This document shows, in pieces, positions 16,982-25,420 of a DNA stretch of 64,000 bases; positions within the stretch are counted from its first letter, which is position 1; every line of letters begins with the position of its first letter. The stretch lies in NCBI RefSeq assembly GCF_034347425.1, contig NZ_CP133779.1, positions 3,968,001-4,032,000 on the forward strand, given 5' to 3'. The notes beneath the pieces are model-generated. The model ran no database searches, had not been told where the DNA came from, and worked only from the letters and a program-made list of their open reading frames with translations. This DNA comes from Undibacterium sp. CCC3.4. GTDB taxonomy: Bacteria > Pseudomonadota > Gammaproteobacteria > Burkholderiales > Burkholderiaceae_D. Made by a program: the position numbers and the translations under genes.

Positions 16982-17220
16982 AGAGGCTGTCGCAAAAGCC
17001 TGATGGACGCTTTTTTTACACCTGAAACACCGTATACCTCGTCATTCCCGCGTGCTTTTGGCGGGAACCTAGTGTCGTTTTTTACACTGAAAATGCCACA
17101 ATTTCTGGCATTTTCAGTTAACCACGAACGCCGCTGGATTCCTGCCAAAAGCGCGCAGGAACGACGTTACGGGCGGTTGGGGTAATGATGCAGACTGAAA
17201 ACCCTTTTGCGACAGCCTCT
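16982..17220. mobile_element. MITE-like repeat copy C, complete
   Basis: Both 17-bp terminal inverted repeats are perfect (16982-16998 and 17204-17220). It has one 24-bp unit and abuts copy B with only GA between the ends. The sequence after it (GAAGGCCGGGGTTT) matches that following copy A. Confidence 0.82.
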
Positions 17221-17307
17221 GAAGGCCGGGGTTTTACGCGCAAATCCGATAAATCACATCAACGCCTAGCTAAGCAGCCCCTCCCCCTCCCCCGCACAGC
17301 CGTTCAT

Positions 17308-17357
17308 AGCAAATCGGCCGCGATGAATTCAGCAGATCAAGGCCGCCACATGCCTAT
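17308..17357. repeat. 50-bp duplicated block, copy 2
   Basis: Second copy of the block at 14981-15030. Together with repeats A-C it shows that the toxin-antitoxin island was partly duplicated as a segment. Confidence 0.85.
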
Positions 17358-17468
17358 CGGCACCGACACCCGCTGAACCAATGGCGCGGAAGAATGAGAC
17401 CGTAGCATCCGCTACACCATAAAAAACGCGTACTTGCCGGTGCTTGAAGATGCCAGCCAATGCCAGAC

Positions 17469-17502
17469 CAAAAAACAAAAAAGCCCGCAGTGACGCGGGC
17501 TT
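17469..17502 (-). terminator. Rho-independent terminator, minus strand
   Basis: On the minus strand an AAGCCCGC / GCGGGCTT stem with a 6-base loop is followed by TTTTTTGTTTTTT. It would end transcripts arriving from the right. No intact minus-strand gene remains there, only the guaA-like C-terminal codons at 17550, so it is best read as the original guaA terminator. Confidence 0.8.
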
Positions 17503-17549
17503 ACGGGTGTTTTGCTGCCATCAGATGCCTGCTGATGGCAGACGTTTGA

Positions 17550-17567
17550 TCATTCCCACTCAATTGT
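17550..17567 (-). other. guaA 3'-end remnant, probable attachment site of the integrated element
   Basis: Read on the minus strand, the 18 bases encode Thr-Ile-Glu-Trp-Glu-stop, the conserved C-terminus of GMP synthase (GuaA). Upstream codons do not continue the GuaA sequence. Elements that integrate in the 3' end of guaA leave such a short repeat at the far end. The position 48 bp from a same-strand terminator supports this. The second attachment site would lie beyond the right edge. Confidence 0.6.
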
Positions 17568-18029
17568 TTCCAAGGCCTACAAACCCGCATGAATACAGGC
17601 TTTCTCTGTATGGGACATCTAATTTACCGTCATATTTACCGTCAAAAAACAAACGCTTTGACTGGCGCGGGAGATGCACTCGGTTTGTGCGGCGACTACT
17701 CTTCCACATCAATCATCAACTATCGAGGGGGTCTGGAAGCCCATCGGAGTCATTGCATCCTACGTTTTTCCACTCAAGGACAAGTATAAAGCAACGATTT
17801 CTCATTACCAAACGCTATACATCGAGCGTATTCCAACCCATGAAACCCAAGGTCAAACGCATGCCTGCGCCAACAACTCTCTTCTTGGCGCGGCCCATGG
17901 CGACTTTCACGATTGAATTTTTACTGTTACATTTTACGCTGAATTCGTCTCCCAGGGGGAAACAAGCTTGCCGCTAGATATCGTTAGTGTTATATTTACT
18001 GCGCATTACGTTTCCTTTAGGGGCGCAAA
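17568..18029. other. element left end, no gene seen
   Basis: About 460 bp without a convincing gene. It holds two direct repeats of TTTACCGTCA (17623-17632 and 17635-17644), which could be arm-type sites for a tyrosine recombinase. The rest is AT-richer than its surroundings and shows no recognisable coding sequence. Confidence 0.4.
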
Positions 18030-18866
18030 TTGAGCGTAAAATATCACTTGCAAACAAAGACGCTAGGCCCACGGGCAGCGCAACTCTTCACTGAGCTGAA
18101 TGAACTGCGCCGGTCTACGTTCACGCTGGCGGATGTCGGTTCGATCACCGGCCTGTCGGCTGCGGCGGCCCGCAATCTTGTGCACAAGGCTCAGCAGCGA
18201 GGCTTGGTGACGCGACTGAAGCCCGGTTTGTACAACCTCGTCCCCTTCGAACTCGGCCGGGCCACTGAGCACATCGACAGCCCGTACCTGATCGCGCGTG
18301 AACTCGCCGGTGCCGCGCCCTACTTCCTGTCGCACGGCACCGCGCTTGAACTGCACCGCATGGTGACGCAGCCGAACTTCACCGTGTATGTGTCATGTAC
18401 GCGGCGCGTGCGTCCGCAGACGGTCGGTGGCTATGACTTCCGGTTTGTCCACATCACTGCGGAACAAGAATTCGGGGTCGTGAAGCACTGGATCGACAAA
18501 GAGCGCTTCGTGATGATCAGCGACATGGAGCGCACGATCATCGACGGGCTTCGACACCCGGCATTTGTCGGTGGCATTACCGAAGTCGCCAAGGGCTTAT
18601 GGATGAAGCGGGACGTACTGAAAATCGAACGGCTGGTGGACTACGCACAACGCCTCGGCGTCGGCGCCGTCGTGCGCCGCCTCGGCTACCTGCTGGAACA
18701 CTATGGCCTGGCCGATGTGTTGGCGCTGGAACCATTGCTCGGCATGCTGACGGCAACGTACCAGCGCCTTGATCCACTGCTTCCCTCCGAGGGGGCTTTT
18801 CTCTCACGTTGGCGGCTCCAGCTCAACGTGACTCCCGAAGAACTCGATACCGTAAGGCTTGGCTAA
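18030..18866 (+). CDS. abiEi: AbiEi antitoxin of the type IV AbiE system
   Basis: 278 residues. The N-terminal winged HTH (FTLADVGSITGLSAAAARNL, then LVTRLKPGLYNLVP) is followed by the AbiEi domain (SPYLIARELAGAAPYFLSHG and ISDMERTIIDGL, then HPAFVGGITEV). AbiEi represses its promoter and counteracts AbiEii without forming a stable complex. The chosen start is TTG, 6 bp after AGGGG. Its stop overlaps the abiEii start (TAATG), so translation is coupled. The gene appears intact and its size is usual for the family. Confidence 0.9.
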   Translation: MSVKYHLQTKTLGPRAAQLFTELNELRRSTFTLADVGSITGLSAAAARNLVHKAQQRGLVTRLKPGLYNLVPFELGRATEHIDSPYLIARELAGAAPYFLSHGTALELHRMVTQPNFTVYVSCTRRVRPQTVGGYDFRFVHITAEQEFGVVKHWIDKERFVMISDMERTIIDGLRHPAFVGGITEVAKGLWMKRDVLKIERLVDYAQRLGVGAVVRRLGYLLEHYGLADVLALEPLLGMLTATYQRLDPLLPSEGAFLSRWRLQLNVTPEELDTVRLG

Positions 18867-19708
18867 TGATTCCACAACGCAATATCTCCCTGATCTCGAA
18901 CACATTGATGAGCGCCGGCGGCCGGCGCATTCCCGAGGCCGTCATCGAACGCGATTACGTGCTGGCTTGGTTCCTGACCGGTCTGGCCGGTCATCCGTTG
19001 CGCGAGGTGCTGGCCTTCAAAGGTGGCACGGCCCTGCGACGTTGCTGGTTCGAGGACTATCGGTTTTCGGAAGACCTGGACTTCACGCTAACCCGTCCGA
19101 TCACCCTCGAAGATATTCTGGCAGGGTTAGCCGAAATCTTTGCGGCGGTTGAGGCTGCGTGCGGCTTGCGGATCGCATTCGACCGCGAAGACCGCCACAG
19201 CCACCAGAACAGCCACACGTTTTATCTGCGCTACCAGGGGCCACTGCCCGCTGCAAACGACGTGAAGGTTGATATCACGATCACCGAAGTCCTGTGCTTC
19301 CCGCTGCAAGATCGCCCGATTCATCGCATCTACGATAGCTTTGACGATTTACCCGAAGGGCCAACCTTGAAGGTCTATGCCATCAAGGAAATCGTGGTTG
19401 AAAAGCTGCTGGCATTGAGCGACCGGGCGCGCAATGAACCGCGCGACTTGTACGACCTCTGGTATCTGTTCGGTTCTACGGACTTGCGCGTAGCGGAAAT
19501 GCGCGTCGAACTCGATGCCAAGTTGGCGCTGCGGCAGCGCGTCGTCGCAGGCATGGAGCAGGCAATCGCCGCCAAGGAAGATCGTCTGCGGCGACTCTGG
19601 ACTGCCCGCCTCGCGCACCAGATGAACCAACTGCCGCCGTTCGATGACGTTTTTCGGGAAGTGCTGCGGGCCGTTCGCGCCGCCGACTTGCCGAAGGCGG
19701 CCGGCTGA
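18866..19708 (+). CDS. abiEii: AbiEii nucleotidyltransferase toxin
   Basis: 280 residues. The nucleotidyltransferase signature lies at residues 52-73 (FKGGTALRR, then RFSEDLDF), with the G-G...S-x-D-x-D pattern of the DUF1814/AbiEii family. Further conserved segments are VKVDITITE, KEIVVEKLLAL and RDLYDLWYL. Family members transfer nucleotides to tRNA and arrest growth during phage infection. It starts at the ATG overlapping the abiEi stop; an in-frame GTG upstream is less likely. A degenerate copy of its last 40 bp reappears at 24142. Confidence 0.9.
   Translation: MIPQRNISLISNTLMSAGGRRIPEAVIERDYVLAWFLTGLAGHPLREVLAFKGGTALRRCWFEDYRFSEDLDFTLTRPITLEDILAGLAEIFAAVEAACGLRIAFDREDRHSHQNSHTFYLRYQGPLPAANDVKVDITITEVLCFPLQDRPIHRIYDSFDDLPEGPTLKVYAIKEIVVEKLLALSDRARNEPRDLYDLWYLFGSTDLRVAEMRVELDAKLALRQRVVAGMEQAIAAKEDRLRRLWTARLAHQMNQLPPFDDVFREVLRAVRAADLPKAAG
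19661..19699. repeat. abiEii 3'-end segment, left copy flanking the HTH-nuclease-STAND gene
   Basis: Bases reading GCTGCGGGCCGTTCGCGCCG, then CCGACTTGCCGAAGG at the end of abiEii. A copy with a few substitutions lies at 24142-24180, just after the large defence gene. Confidence 0.75.
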
Positions 19709-19921
19709 TCGATTATCGGCGTGCCGATGTATGGCTTCCTCTCCTCATCACTACTGCGCATCGCGTCCGTAGCGCTACCTCCAGCGTAGGCGCACCCCGC
19801 AACCTCGTCGTGTCAGGCAAGCGACGACGCCATCAAGCTCAATAGAAATGGCTGCGAGCGCTGGGCGCTCATGCTGAAGATGACTTACAGCATGACATCA
19901 GGAGCAGCTTTACGACGATCA

Positions 19922-19969
19922 TTGACAAAAATTCCGTACTCATATAATGTGTTGCACATGTCATACACA
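19922..19969 (+). promoter_or_regulatory. promoter with palindromic operator for the HTH-nuclease-STAND gene
   Basis: TTGACA (19922-19927) and TATAAT (19943-19948) are perfect hexamers but 15 bp apart, shorter than the optimal 17. Directly downstream is the palindrome TGTGT-N3-ACATGT-N3-ACACA (19948-19969), centred on ACATGT and covering the expected transcription start. The gene it precedes begins with an XRE-type HTH, so self-repression is a natural inference. Confidence 0.72.
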
Positions 19970-19986
19970 CAAAGTGAGTATTGAAA

Positions 19987-22900
19987 ATGAAACTTCCTAA
20001 ATACGAAGCGCTAGGCAAGCGGATGTGCGATCTGAGGATGGCCATAGGCATAGCAACGCAGGCCGAGCTCGCTCATCACCTCGGCATGTCCCAGCAAACC
20101 GTTAGCCGCTGGGAAGCGGGAACTTCCCGGCCCCGCACCAATGAGCTGTCAAAGCTCGCTGCGGTGCTCAAGGTTGACGTAACGGAACTGACGAACGCCG
20201 CAGGGTATGCCCCTGAGGTGACGACGGTGTCTTTCGATCGGCTGCTTCCGCTCCCAAGCCTGCTGCCCGACAGCTTCGAATACTTCTGCCTCGATCTTCT
20301 CGCGACCCACCACCAAGGAACAGCGGACGTACACTTGGCGGGAAAGACGGGCCACAAGCAGTACGGCATCGACATTGAGGCGCAGTTCGCCAACGGCGAC
20401 CTGCACACGTACCAATGCAAGCGCGTAGCGGAGTTCGGCCCCGAGAAGGTTAAGAAGGCGATCAAGGACCAGACGATCGCCGCGAAGAAGAAGCACCTCC
20501 TCCTCTCCCGCGTCGCCAGTCCCGACGCGCGCGGCGAAATCAAACGCGTGCGTGGATGGGACCTCTGGGACCAAGTCGACATCACACGGGTCTTCCGCAC
20601 CCTGCCGAAGCGCGAGCAGGTGCGCATCGCCGACATCTACTTCCCGACGCAGCGCTTCGCGCTGACGGGCGAGCTGGCCGCAGGGCCGTGGCAAACGGTA
20701 GAGGCGTTCTTCGCGCCGCAGCTCGTGGAAGGTCGTGTTTTCAATCAGCGCTGGGAACTCGTAGGCCGCAGAACGGAACTCGATGGGCTCGCGCACGCCT
20801 TCGCAGATCCCAGCGTACTTGCGGTGAGTCTGATCGGCCGTGCAGGTGAAGGGAAGTCACGGGTGCTGCGTACTGCCCTTGAAGCGTTCGCTTCGCAGTA
20901 CCCGGGCGTTCGCGTGGTCGTAGCCTCGCCCACGGAGGAAATCACGGCGAAGAGCCTTGAGGATTTGGGGGCTGGCGAGAAGCTGCTCGTTGTCGATGAC
21001 GTTCATGACCGCAGTGATTTGGTCCAACTCATTCGCTACGCAGCCGACAGTCGCTCCCAGGCGCGTTTACTTCTGGTCTATCGGTCGTATTGGACCGATG
21101 TCGTACAGCGCGAACTGGCGCGCTACGGACTGACGGGAAACCTGACCAGGTCGATCACACTGGGCAAGCCAACGAAGCAGGACGGGATCGCCTTAGCTAC
21201 CCAGGTGCTCTCCAAGAACGGGGCGCCGATCGAGTCCGCCAAAGAGATCGCGGCCGTGGCGTACGACAGTCCGCTGGCCGTCGTAGTCGGCGCGCAGATC
21301 GTCGCCACCGAAGGACTGCACCCGGAGCTGTTCGGCTCGAATGAGGTCTTCCGAACGACGGTGTTGAAGCATTACGAGAAAGTCATCGCGCAGGGAATCG
21401 CGCAGGGGAAAGACCAAGAGCGCGTGCATGCGATCCTTCGCGTGCTGGCGCTCATCCAGCCCGTTGTCCCTGACGACAAGCACGTGCTGGAACTGCTCGC
21501 GAACATCGAGGGGATCGAGGCCCCCGATGCGTCACGCTTGGTGCGACTCCTTGTCGATGCTGGGGTGCTCTTCAAACGGGGCGCTAAATACCGGCTGTCA
21601 CCCGATCTGCTGGCCGACTCGATCATCGAATCGGCGTGCATCACGGCAAGCGGTGCTTCGAACGGCCACGCCGAGAAGGTCTTCGCCGCATCCATACCCG
21701 AGCACAAGGAGCATGTACTGCTGAACCTCGGGCGGCTCGACTGGCGGCGGAACGAAGGAGACGCATCTGCGAGCACGCTACTCGACGGGCTGTGGTCGCT
21801 GCTCGCATGGGAAGACGACTACGTGCATGCACAGGTAAAATCTGCAGCTGCGGCGGCGTACTTCCAGCCTCGACAAGCCCTCGCCTTCGCTCGACGACTG
21901 ATTGACGGCGGGCATGGGCAGGACGAGGACGTGTGTCGCATCGCCCATGGCGCGACGTACCATATCAACTACCTCGCCGATGCATGCTCGCTGCTCTGGG
22001 AAGCCGGGCAACACGATGCACGACCGACGCACCAGCATCCGAACCACGCGATTCGACTCCTGATAGAGCTTGCGACGCCGGAGCCTCGGAAACCGGCCGA
22101 ATTCGTCGAGGGCGTTGTCGATTTCGCGCTATCGCTCCTCGACTACCCGGAGAGCTGGAACGGACCGTACACGCCATTCGACGTGCTCAAAGGCGCCCTC
22201 GCGACCGAAGGTCGCTTCACGTCCGCTGCCACGAGCCGCGAAATCACGATCTCGACGTACGCGGTCCAGCGCGAGAGGGTCAAACAAGTGCGGCAGCGGA
22301 TCATCGCCGAGCTACTCTCAAGCCTCTCACATACGAATCAGCGCCGCGCCTTTCTGGCCGCACAGCATCTCGCCGATGCCCTCCGCGGGCCTATCGCCGC
22401 TCAGCCCGGCATCGCTGACCCCTGGGGCGACGAATTCCTCGAAACGCTCGAAAGGATCGATACGCTGCTCGGCACAGCAGACGTGCCCGCAACAATCCTG
22501 CTCAGGGTCGCGGAGTCAGTTCATTGGCACGCGTTCTACGGTCCCGCGCGTACCCAGGCGCCGGCGCGACGGATTCTCGCTCGCCTCAGTCGCGACCTCG
22601 TCACGCGCACGATCCGCGCGTTCATGGACGCCTGGGGTACGAATACGTGGCCGATGGAAGAGAACACCGGCCGCCCGCAACACGACGCGGACATCGACGC
22701 GCTCTGCCTCGAACTTGGAGCGCAGTACCCTGAGCCGACCCGACTCGCGCAATTCCTGCATGACCGCTTGGAGGACATCACCCGCGCGACCGGCTCCCCG
22801 AACTACGGGCCCGCCCAACTCTTCCTCGGTCGCCTGCTGCAATCGAACCTATCGCTTGCCCGGCATCTCGTGCAAGCGTATCTGCGTGGCGAAAGTTCTC

Positions 22901-24021
22901 AGCTCTCTCCGCACGTTGGGCGAGCCCTGGGAGTCCTGCTGACTAGCGCCCGTGAGGAAGTGTCTGCATTGATCGAGGAGTTACTCGCGAAGAGCGACTC
23001 GCAGCTTCAGATGGTTGCGGAGGGCTATCTGTTCGCGTCCAATATCGCCCCGTATTCTGAGCTCGACCTTGTCGCGCTGAAACGTGTCTTCGCCAGCCGC
23101 GAAGGGGCGGTCCTCTGGTGCGCGCCGCGCATCGCGCACGAGGTAGCGCGGACAGACAAGCGGCTGGCAATCGAGCTCCTGGCAAGTGTCGACATGGAAA
23201 ACGCACTGCGCTACGCGCGCGACTTCTTCATGTGGATTGTTCACGAAGAGACGATTCCGTTCGATCTGATCCGCGACGACCAGTTGCAAAGACTGATCGG
23301 CGGTCTGCGCCACGCATCTCGCCTAGACGATCACTGGGTCAACGCGTTCCTGAAGAAGGTTATTCGACGGGCACCGGGCTTGGTCCTCGAATTGGCTATG
23401 GCGCGCATCGACGATGCGATAGCCTCCGACGATTGGCAAAAGCAACCCCTTGGTGGTGTCCTTCATGACCGGGATGCGCTCAACCTCATGTCCCTATCTG
23501 AGGGGCCGGCGCTCCTTCGCGGCCTGCTCGACTGGGCGCTCGCCCGGATCGGTGACTACACGTTCAGCTACCGCTTCGCCGAACTCATGCAGTCGCTCTG
23601 CAGTCCGTACGGTGCGGTGTGCGTCGCGACCATGGAGGACTGGTTCACCGGTGGCTCCGCCGAGCACTTGAAGGTCGTTACTGCAATTCTTCGCGATGCC
23701 GGCCCTCGCTTCATCCATGCCAATGAGGGATTCGCAGCACGAACGCTGAAGGCTGCGCGTGGCATTAGCCGCAAGGCGCATAAGGATCTTTCCTCAGCGA
23801 TCTTCGCGGCCAGCGTGAGTGGAGTCCGTTCGGGGGCACCCGGCAAGCCGTTCGATGCTGATCTCGAACTCAAGCAGATGGCGGAGCAGCGTCTGGCGCA
23901 CCTTGCAAAGAGCGACGCGACATTCGAGCTCTACCGAGACCTCCGGGACTACGCTGCCCACGCGATCGAACGCCAGCTTGAGGAGGGGCGCAGCATGGAC
24001 GAGGAGGATGCTGATGCCTGA
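19987..24021 (+). CDS. XRE HTH - Mrr-like nuclease - STAND NTPase fusion, candidate anti-phage protein
   Basis: 1344 residues. Residues about 8-75 form an XRE/Cro helix-turn-helix (TQAELAHHLGMSQQTVSRWE). Residues about 85-205 look like a PD-(D/E)XK nuclease of Mrr type, with D129 in YGIDIEA and Q143-x-K145 in TYQCKR. A STAND-type NTPase follows: Walker A GRAGEGKS (284-291) and Walker B LLVVDD (333-338). The last 750 residues are alpha-helical with no recognised family, as in sensor regions of Avs-like proteins. The ATG at 19987 is preferred over the TTG at 19981 because GTGAG lies 8 bp before it. Nuclease-STAND fusions are known anti-phage effectors; the fused DNA-binding regulator is unusual. 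The neighbours are other abortive-infection genes. Target and trigger are unknown. Confidence 0.8.
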   Translation: MKLPKYEALGKRMCDLRMAIGIATQAELAHHLGMSQQTVSRWEAGTSRPRTNELSKLAAVLKVDVTELTNAAGYAPEVTTVSFDRLLPLPSLLPDSFEYFCLDLLATHHQGTADVHLAGKTGHKQYGIDIEAQFANGDLHTYQCKRVAEFGPEKVKKAIKDQTIAAKKKHLLLSRVASPDARGEIKRVRGWDLWDQVDITRVFRTLPKREQVRIADIYFPTQRFALTGELAAGPWQTVEAFFAPQLVEGRVFNQRWELVGRRTELDGLAHAFADPSVLAVSLIGRAGEGKSRVLRTALEAFASQYPGVRVVVASPTEEITAKSLEDLGAGEKLLVVDDVHDRSDLVQLIRYAADSRSQARLLLVYRSYWTDVVQRELARYGLTGNLTRSITLGKPTKQDGIALATQVLSKNGAPIESAKEIAAVAYDSPLAVVVGAQIVATEGLHPELFGSNEVFRTTVLKHYEKVIAQGIAQGKDQERVHAILRVLALIQPVVPDDKHVLELLANIEGIEAPDASRLVRLLVDAGVLFKRGAKYRLSPDLLADSIIESACITASGASNGHAEKVFAASIPEHKEHVLLNLGRLDWRRNEGDASASTLLDGLWSLLAWEDDYVHAQVKSAAAAAYFQPRQALAFARRLIDGGHGQDEDVCRIAHGATYHINYLADACSLLWEAGQHDARPTHQHPNHAIRLLIELATPEPRKPAEFVEGVVDFALSLLDYPESWNGPYTPFDVLKGALATEGRFTSAATSREITISTYAVQRERVKQVRQRIIAELLSSLSHTNQRRAFLAAQHLADALRGPIAAQPGIADPWGDEFLETLERIDTLLGTADVPATILLRVAESVHWHAFYGPARTQAPARRILARLSRDLVTRTIRAFMDAWGTNTWPMEENTGRPQHDADIDALCLELGAQYPEPTRLAQFLHDRLEDITRATGSPNYGPAQLFLGRLLQSNLSLARHLVQAYLRGESSQLSPHVGRALGVLLTSAREEVSALIEELLAKSDSQLQMVAEGYLFASNIAPYSELDLVALKRVFASREGAVLWCAPRIAHEVARTDKRLAIELLASVDMENALRYARDFFMWIVHEETIPFDLIRDDQLQRLIGGLRHASRLDDHWVNAFLKKVIRRAPGLVLELAMARIDDAIASDDWQKQPLGGVLHDRDALNLMSLSEGPALLRGLLDWALARIGDYTFSYRFAELMQSLCSPYGAVCVATMEDWFTGGSAEHLKVVTAILRDAGPRFIHANEGFAARTLKAARGISRKAHKDLSSAIFAASVSGVRSGAPGKPFDADLELKQMAEQRLAHLAKSDATFELYRDLRDYAAHAIERQLEEGRSMDEEDADA

Positions 24022-24130
24022 AATCGGCGCGCTCAGCGCTCTGTCTCGCTCAGAGTTGTGGGATGGAATTTTTGAAGGTTCCGTCTTCATCCGATTCTCG
24101 TTTTGGCTTTTCGTTGGCGGTCGTGCCTAA
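24014..24130 (+). pseudogene. short frame after the STAND gene, possibly a truncated partner gene
   Basis: 38 codons (MPEIGALSALSRSELWDGIF and on) starting 6 bp after AGGAGG and overlapping the end of the STAND gene, as a coupled second gene would. It ends just before the abiEii-like repeat at 24142. The strong ribosome site, coupling and abrupt end suggest the 5' remnant of a lost gene, but a chance frame cannot be excluded. Confidence 0.35.
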
Positions 24131-24141
24131 ACGTCCGTTCG

Positions 24142-24180
24142 GCGCTGCGCGTCGTTCGCGCCGCCAACTTGCCGAAGGTC
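24142..24180. repeat. abiEii 3'-end segment, right copy
   Basis: Matches 19661-19699 with few substitutions (CGTTCGCGCCGCC, then AACTTGCCGAAGG). In frame it would read LRVVRAANLPK, against LRAVRAADLPK in AbiEii. It lies 40 bp before the Abi_C gene. Confidence 0.75.
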
Positions 24181-24219
24181 GGCGGCCGACCGGTTACCTA
24201 CTCACCAAAGGGATGCACC

Positions 24220-25041
24220 ATGGCCGATTTGTCTTCCATAGAACATCGCAAACTCGAACGGCTATTTCGCATGGGTGGCGGCTACGTGCTCAATTTCACC
24301 GATCGCACATTCAGCGAGTTTTTCGAGGAACACACGCGCCGTGACATCGATACCGCTGTCTACCGCGAGCGTGGTACTTCCAAAGCCAACCGTATGCGCG
24401 GATTCTGGAAGGTCGAAGGCAACCACCTGGTCGGCAAAGTAATCCAAGCGCTGATCTTGTACGGTCAGGCTGAGAACTGTTTGGGCGACGAGCCGGGATT
24501 GACCGAACTGACCGACGATTGCTGGAAAATCGCCAGCCGTATGATGCGCGACACACCCGTCGCCGAACTGGATGCACTGACCGCCACGGTCGACGAGCGC
24601 GACTTTGAAACGGTTGCTCAACATGTGCGCGAAGCCATCGAGAAAAACCAGCCCGAAGCGGCTCTGGATCGGCTGCACACGTTCGTCATCAAATACGTGC
24701 GCACACTGTGCGAGCAGCGCGGCGTTGAAGTCAACCGCGACAAAGCCTTGCACAGCATTTTCGGCGAATATGTGAAACGCCTACGCGACGCAGGTCACCT
24801 TGAATCGGTGATGACCGAGCGCATCCTGAAATCCAGCATTTCTGTGCTCGAAGCCTTCAGTGACGTTCGCAACAACAAGAGCCTGGCCCATGACAACCCA
24901 ATCCTCAACTACGAGGAAAGCCTGCTCATCTTCAACCACGTTGCCAGTTCGATTCGCTTCATCAAATCAATCGAAGCCAGAACGAAACACGCGACTACGC
25001 CGATAACGATCGTGGCACCCGACGACGATTTGCCGTTTTAA
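24220..25041 (+). CDS. abortive infection C-terminal domain (Abi_C/HEPN-like) protein
   Basis: 273 residues. The N-terminal part (LERLFRMGGGYVLNFTDRTF, then EFFEEH) is the segment commonly found in front of Abi_C domains. The C-terminal part (ISVLEAFSDVRNNKSLAHDN) holds R217-N-x5-H224, which fits the R-x4-6-H motif of HEPN ribonucleases. The ATG at 24220 has AAAGGGA 6 bp upstream; the in-frame extension before it comes from an abiEii-like remnant. A role in phage-induced abortive infection is inferred from the domain and the defence context. Confidence 0.7.
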   Translation: MADLSSIEHRKLERLFRMGGGYVLNFTDRTFSEFFEEHTRRDIDTAVYRERGTSKANRMRGFWKVEGNHLVGKVIQALILYGQAENCLGDEPGLTELTDDCWKIASRMMRDTPVAELDALTATVDERDFETVAQHVREAIEKNQPEAALDRLHTFVIKYVRTLCEQRGVEVNRDKALHSIFGEYVKRLRDAGHLESVMTERILKSSISVLEAFSDVRNNKSLAHDNPILNYEESLLIFNHVASSIRFIKSIEARTKHATTPITIVAPDDDLPF

Positions 25042-25420
25042 TTCGTCCGTATCGATATTCGACCAAACAGCAATATTTACTGTGCAGTGAATTTTGTTGA
25101 GCGATGCCGGGCGTCCCGGCGTTGCCGCCGTCGGGCTCGCGGGCGTTGCCCCGCGCCTCGTGCCGAGTCACGGCCATTCGGCATTGATCCCTGACGCCTC
25201 CGGCCCTTGGGCCTGCGCGCGCCGCTTGCCGTAAAGGCGGTGGAGTGTGTGGGGTGGTCTTGCTGTTCCCTTCAATGTACCACGCCGTTCTCGCCGTCAA
25301 GGGCTGCGCGTGCCCTGCACGCTGGCGTCCATGCGGCCGTCTGCGACCCCTGACTGCTTGCGCTGCGGCGTGTTCCTCCGGTTCCAGGCAATTCCGCCCG
25401 ATTCGGACTGGAGCACGATC
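25042..25420. other. intergenic region upstream of the RadC-like gene
   Basis: No gene. Bases 25116-25203 match 15801-15886 in inverted orientation. The reverse strand can encode the short conserved peptide MAVTRHEARGNAREPDGG. Whether this is a non-coding leader or a tiny gene cannot be settled by reading. Confidence 0.5.

Noticed and set aside
17444..17977. A 177-codon frame in the element's left end
   Set aside because: It runs through the terminator hairpin and the guaA remnant and has no recognisable protein features.
19709..19921. Separate gene between abiEii and the STAND gene
   Set aside because: No frame of useful length or ribosome site; the stretch is taken as intergenic.
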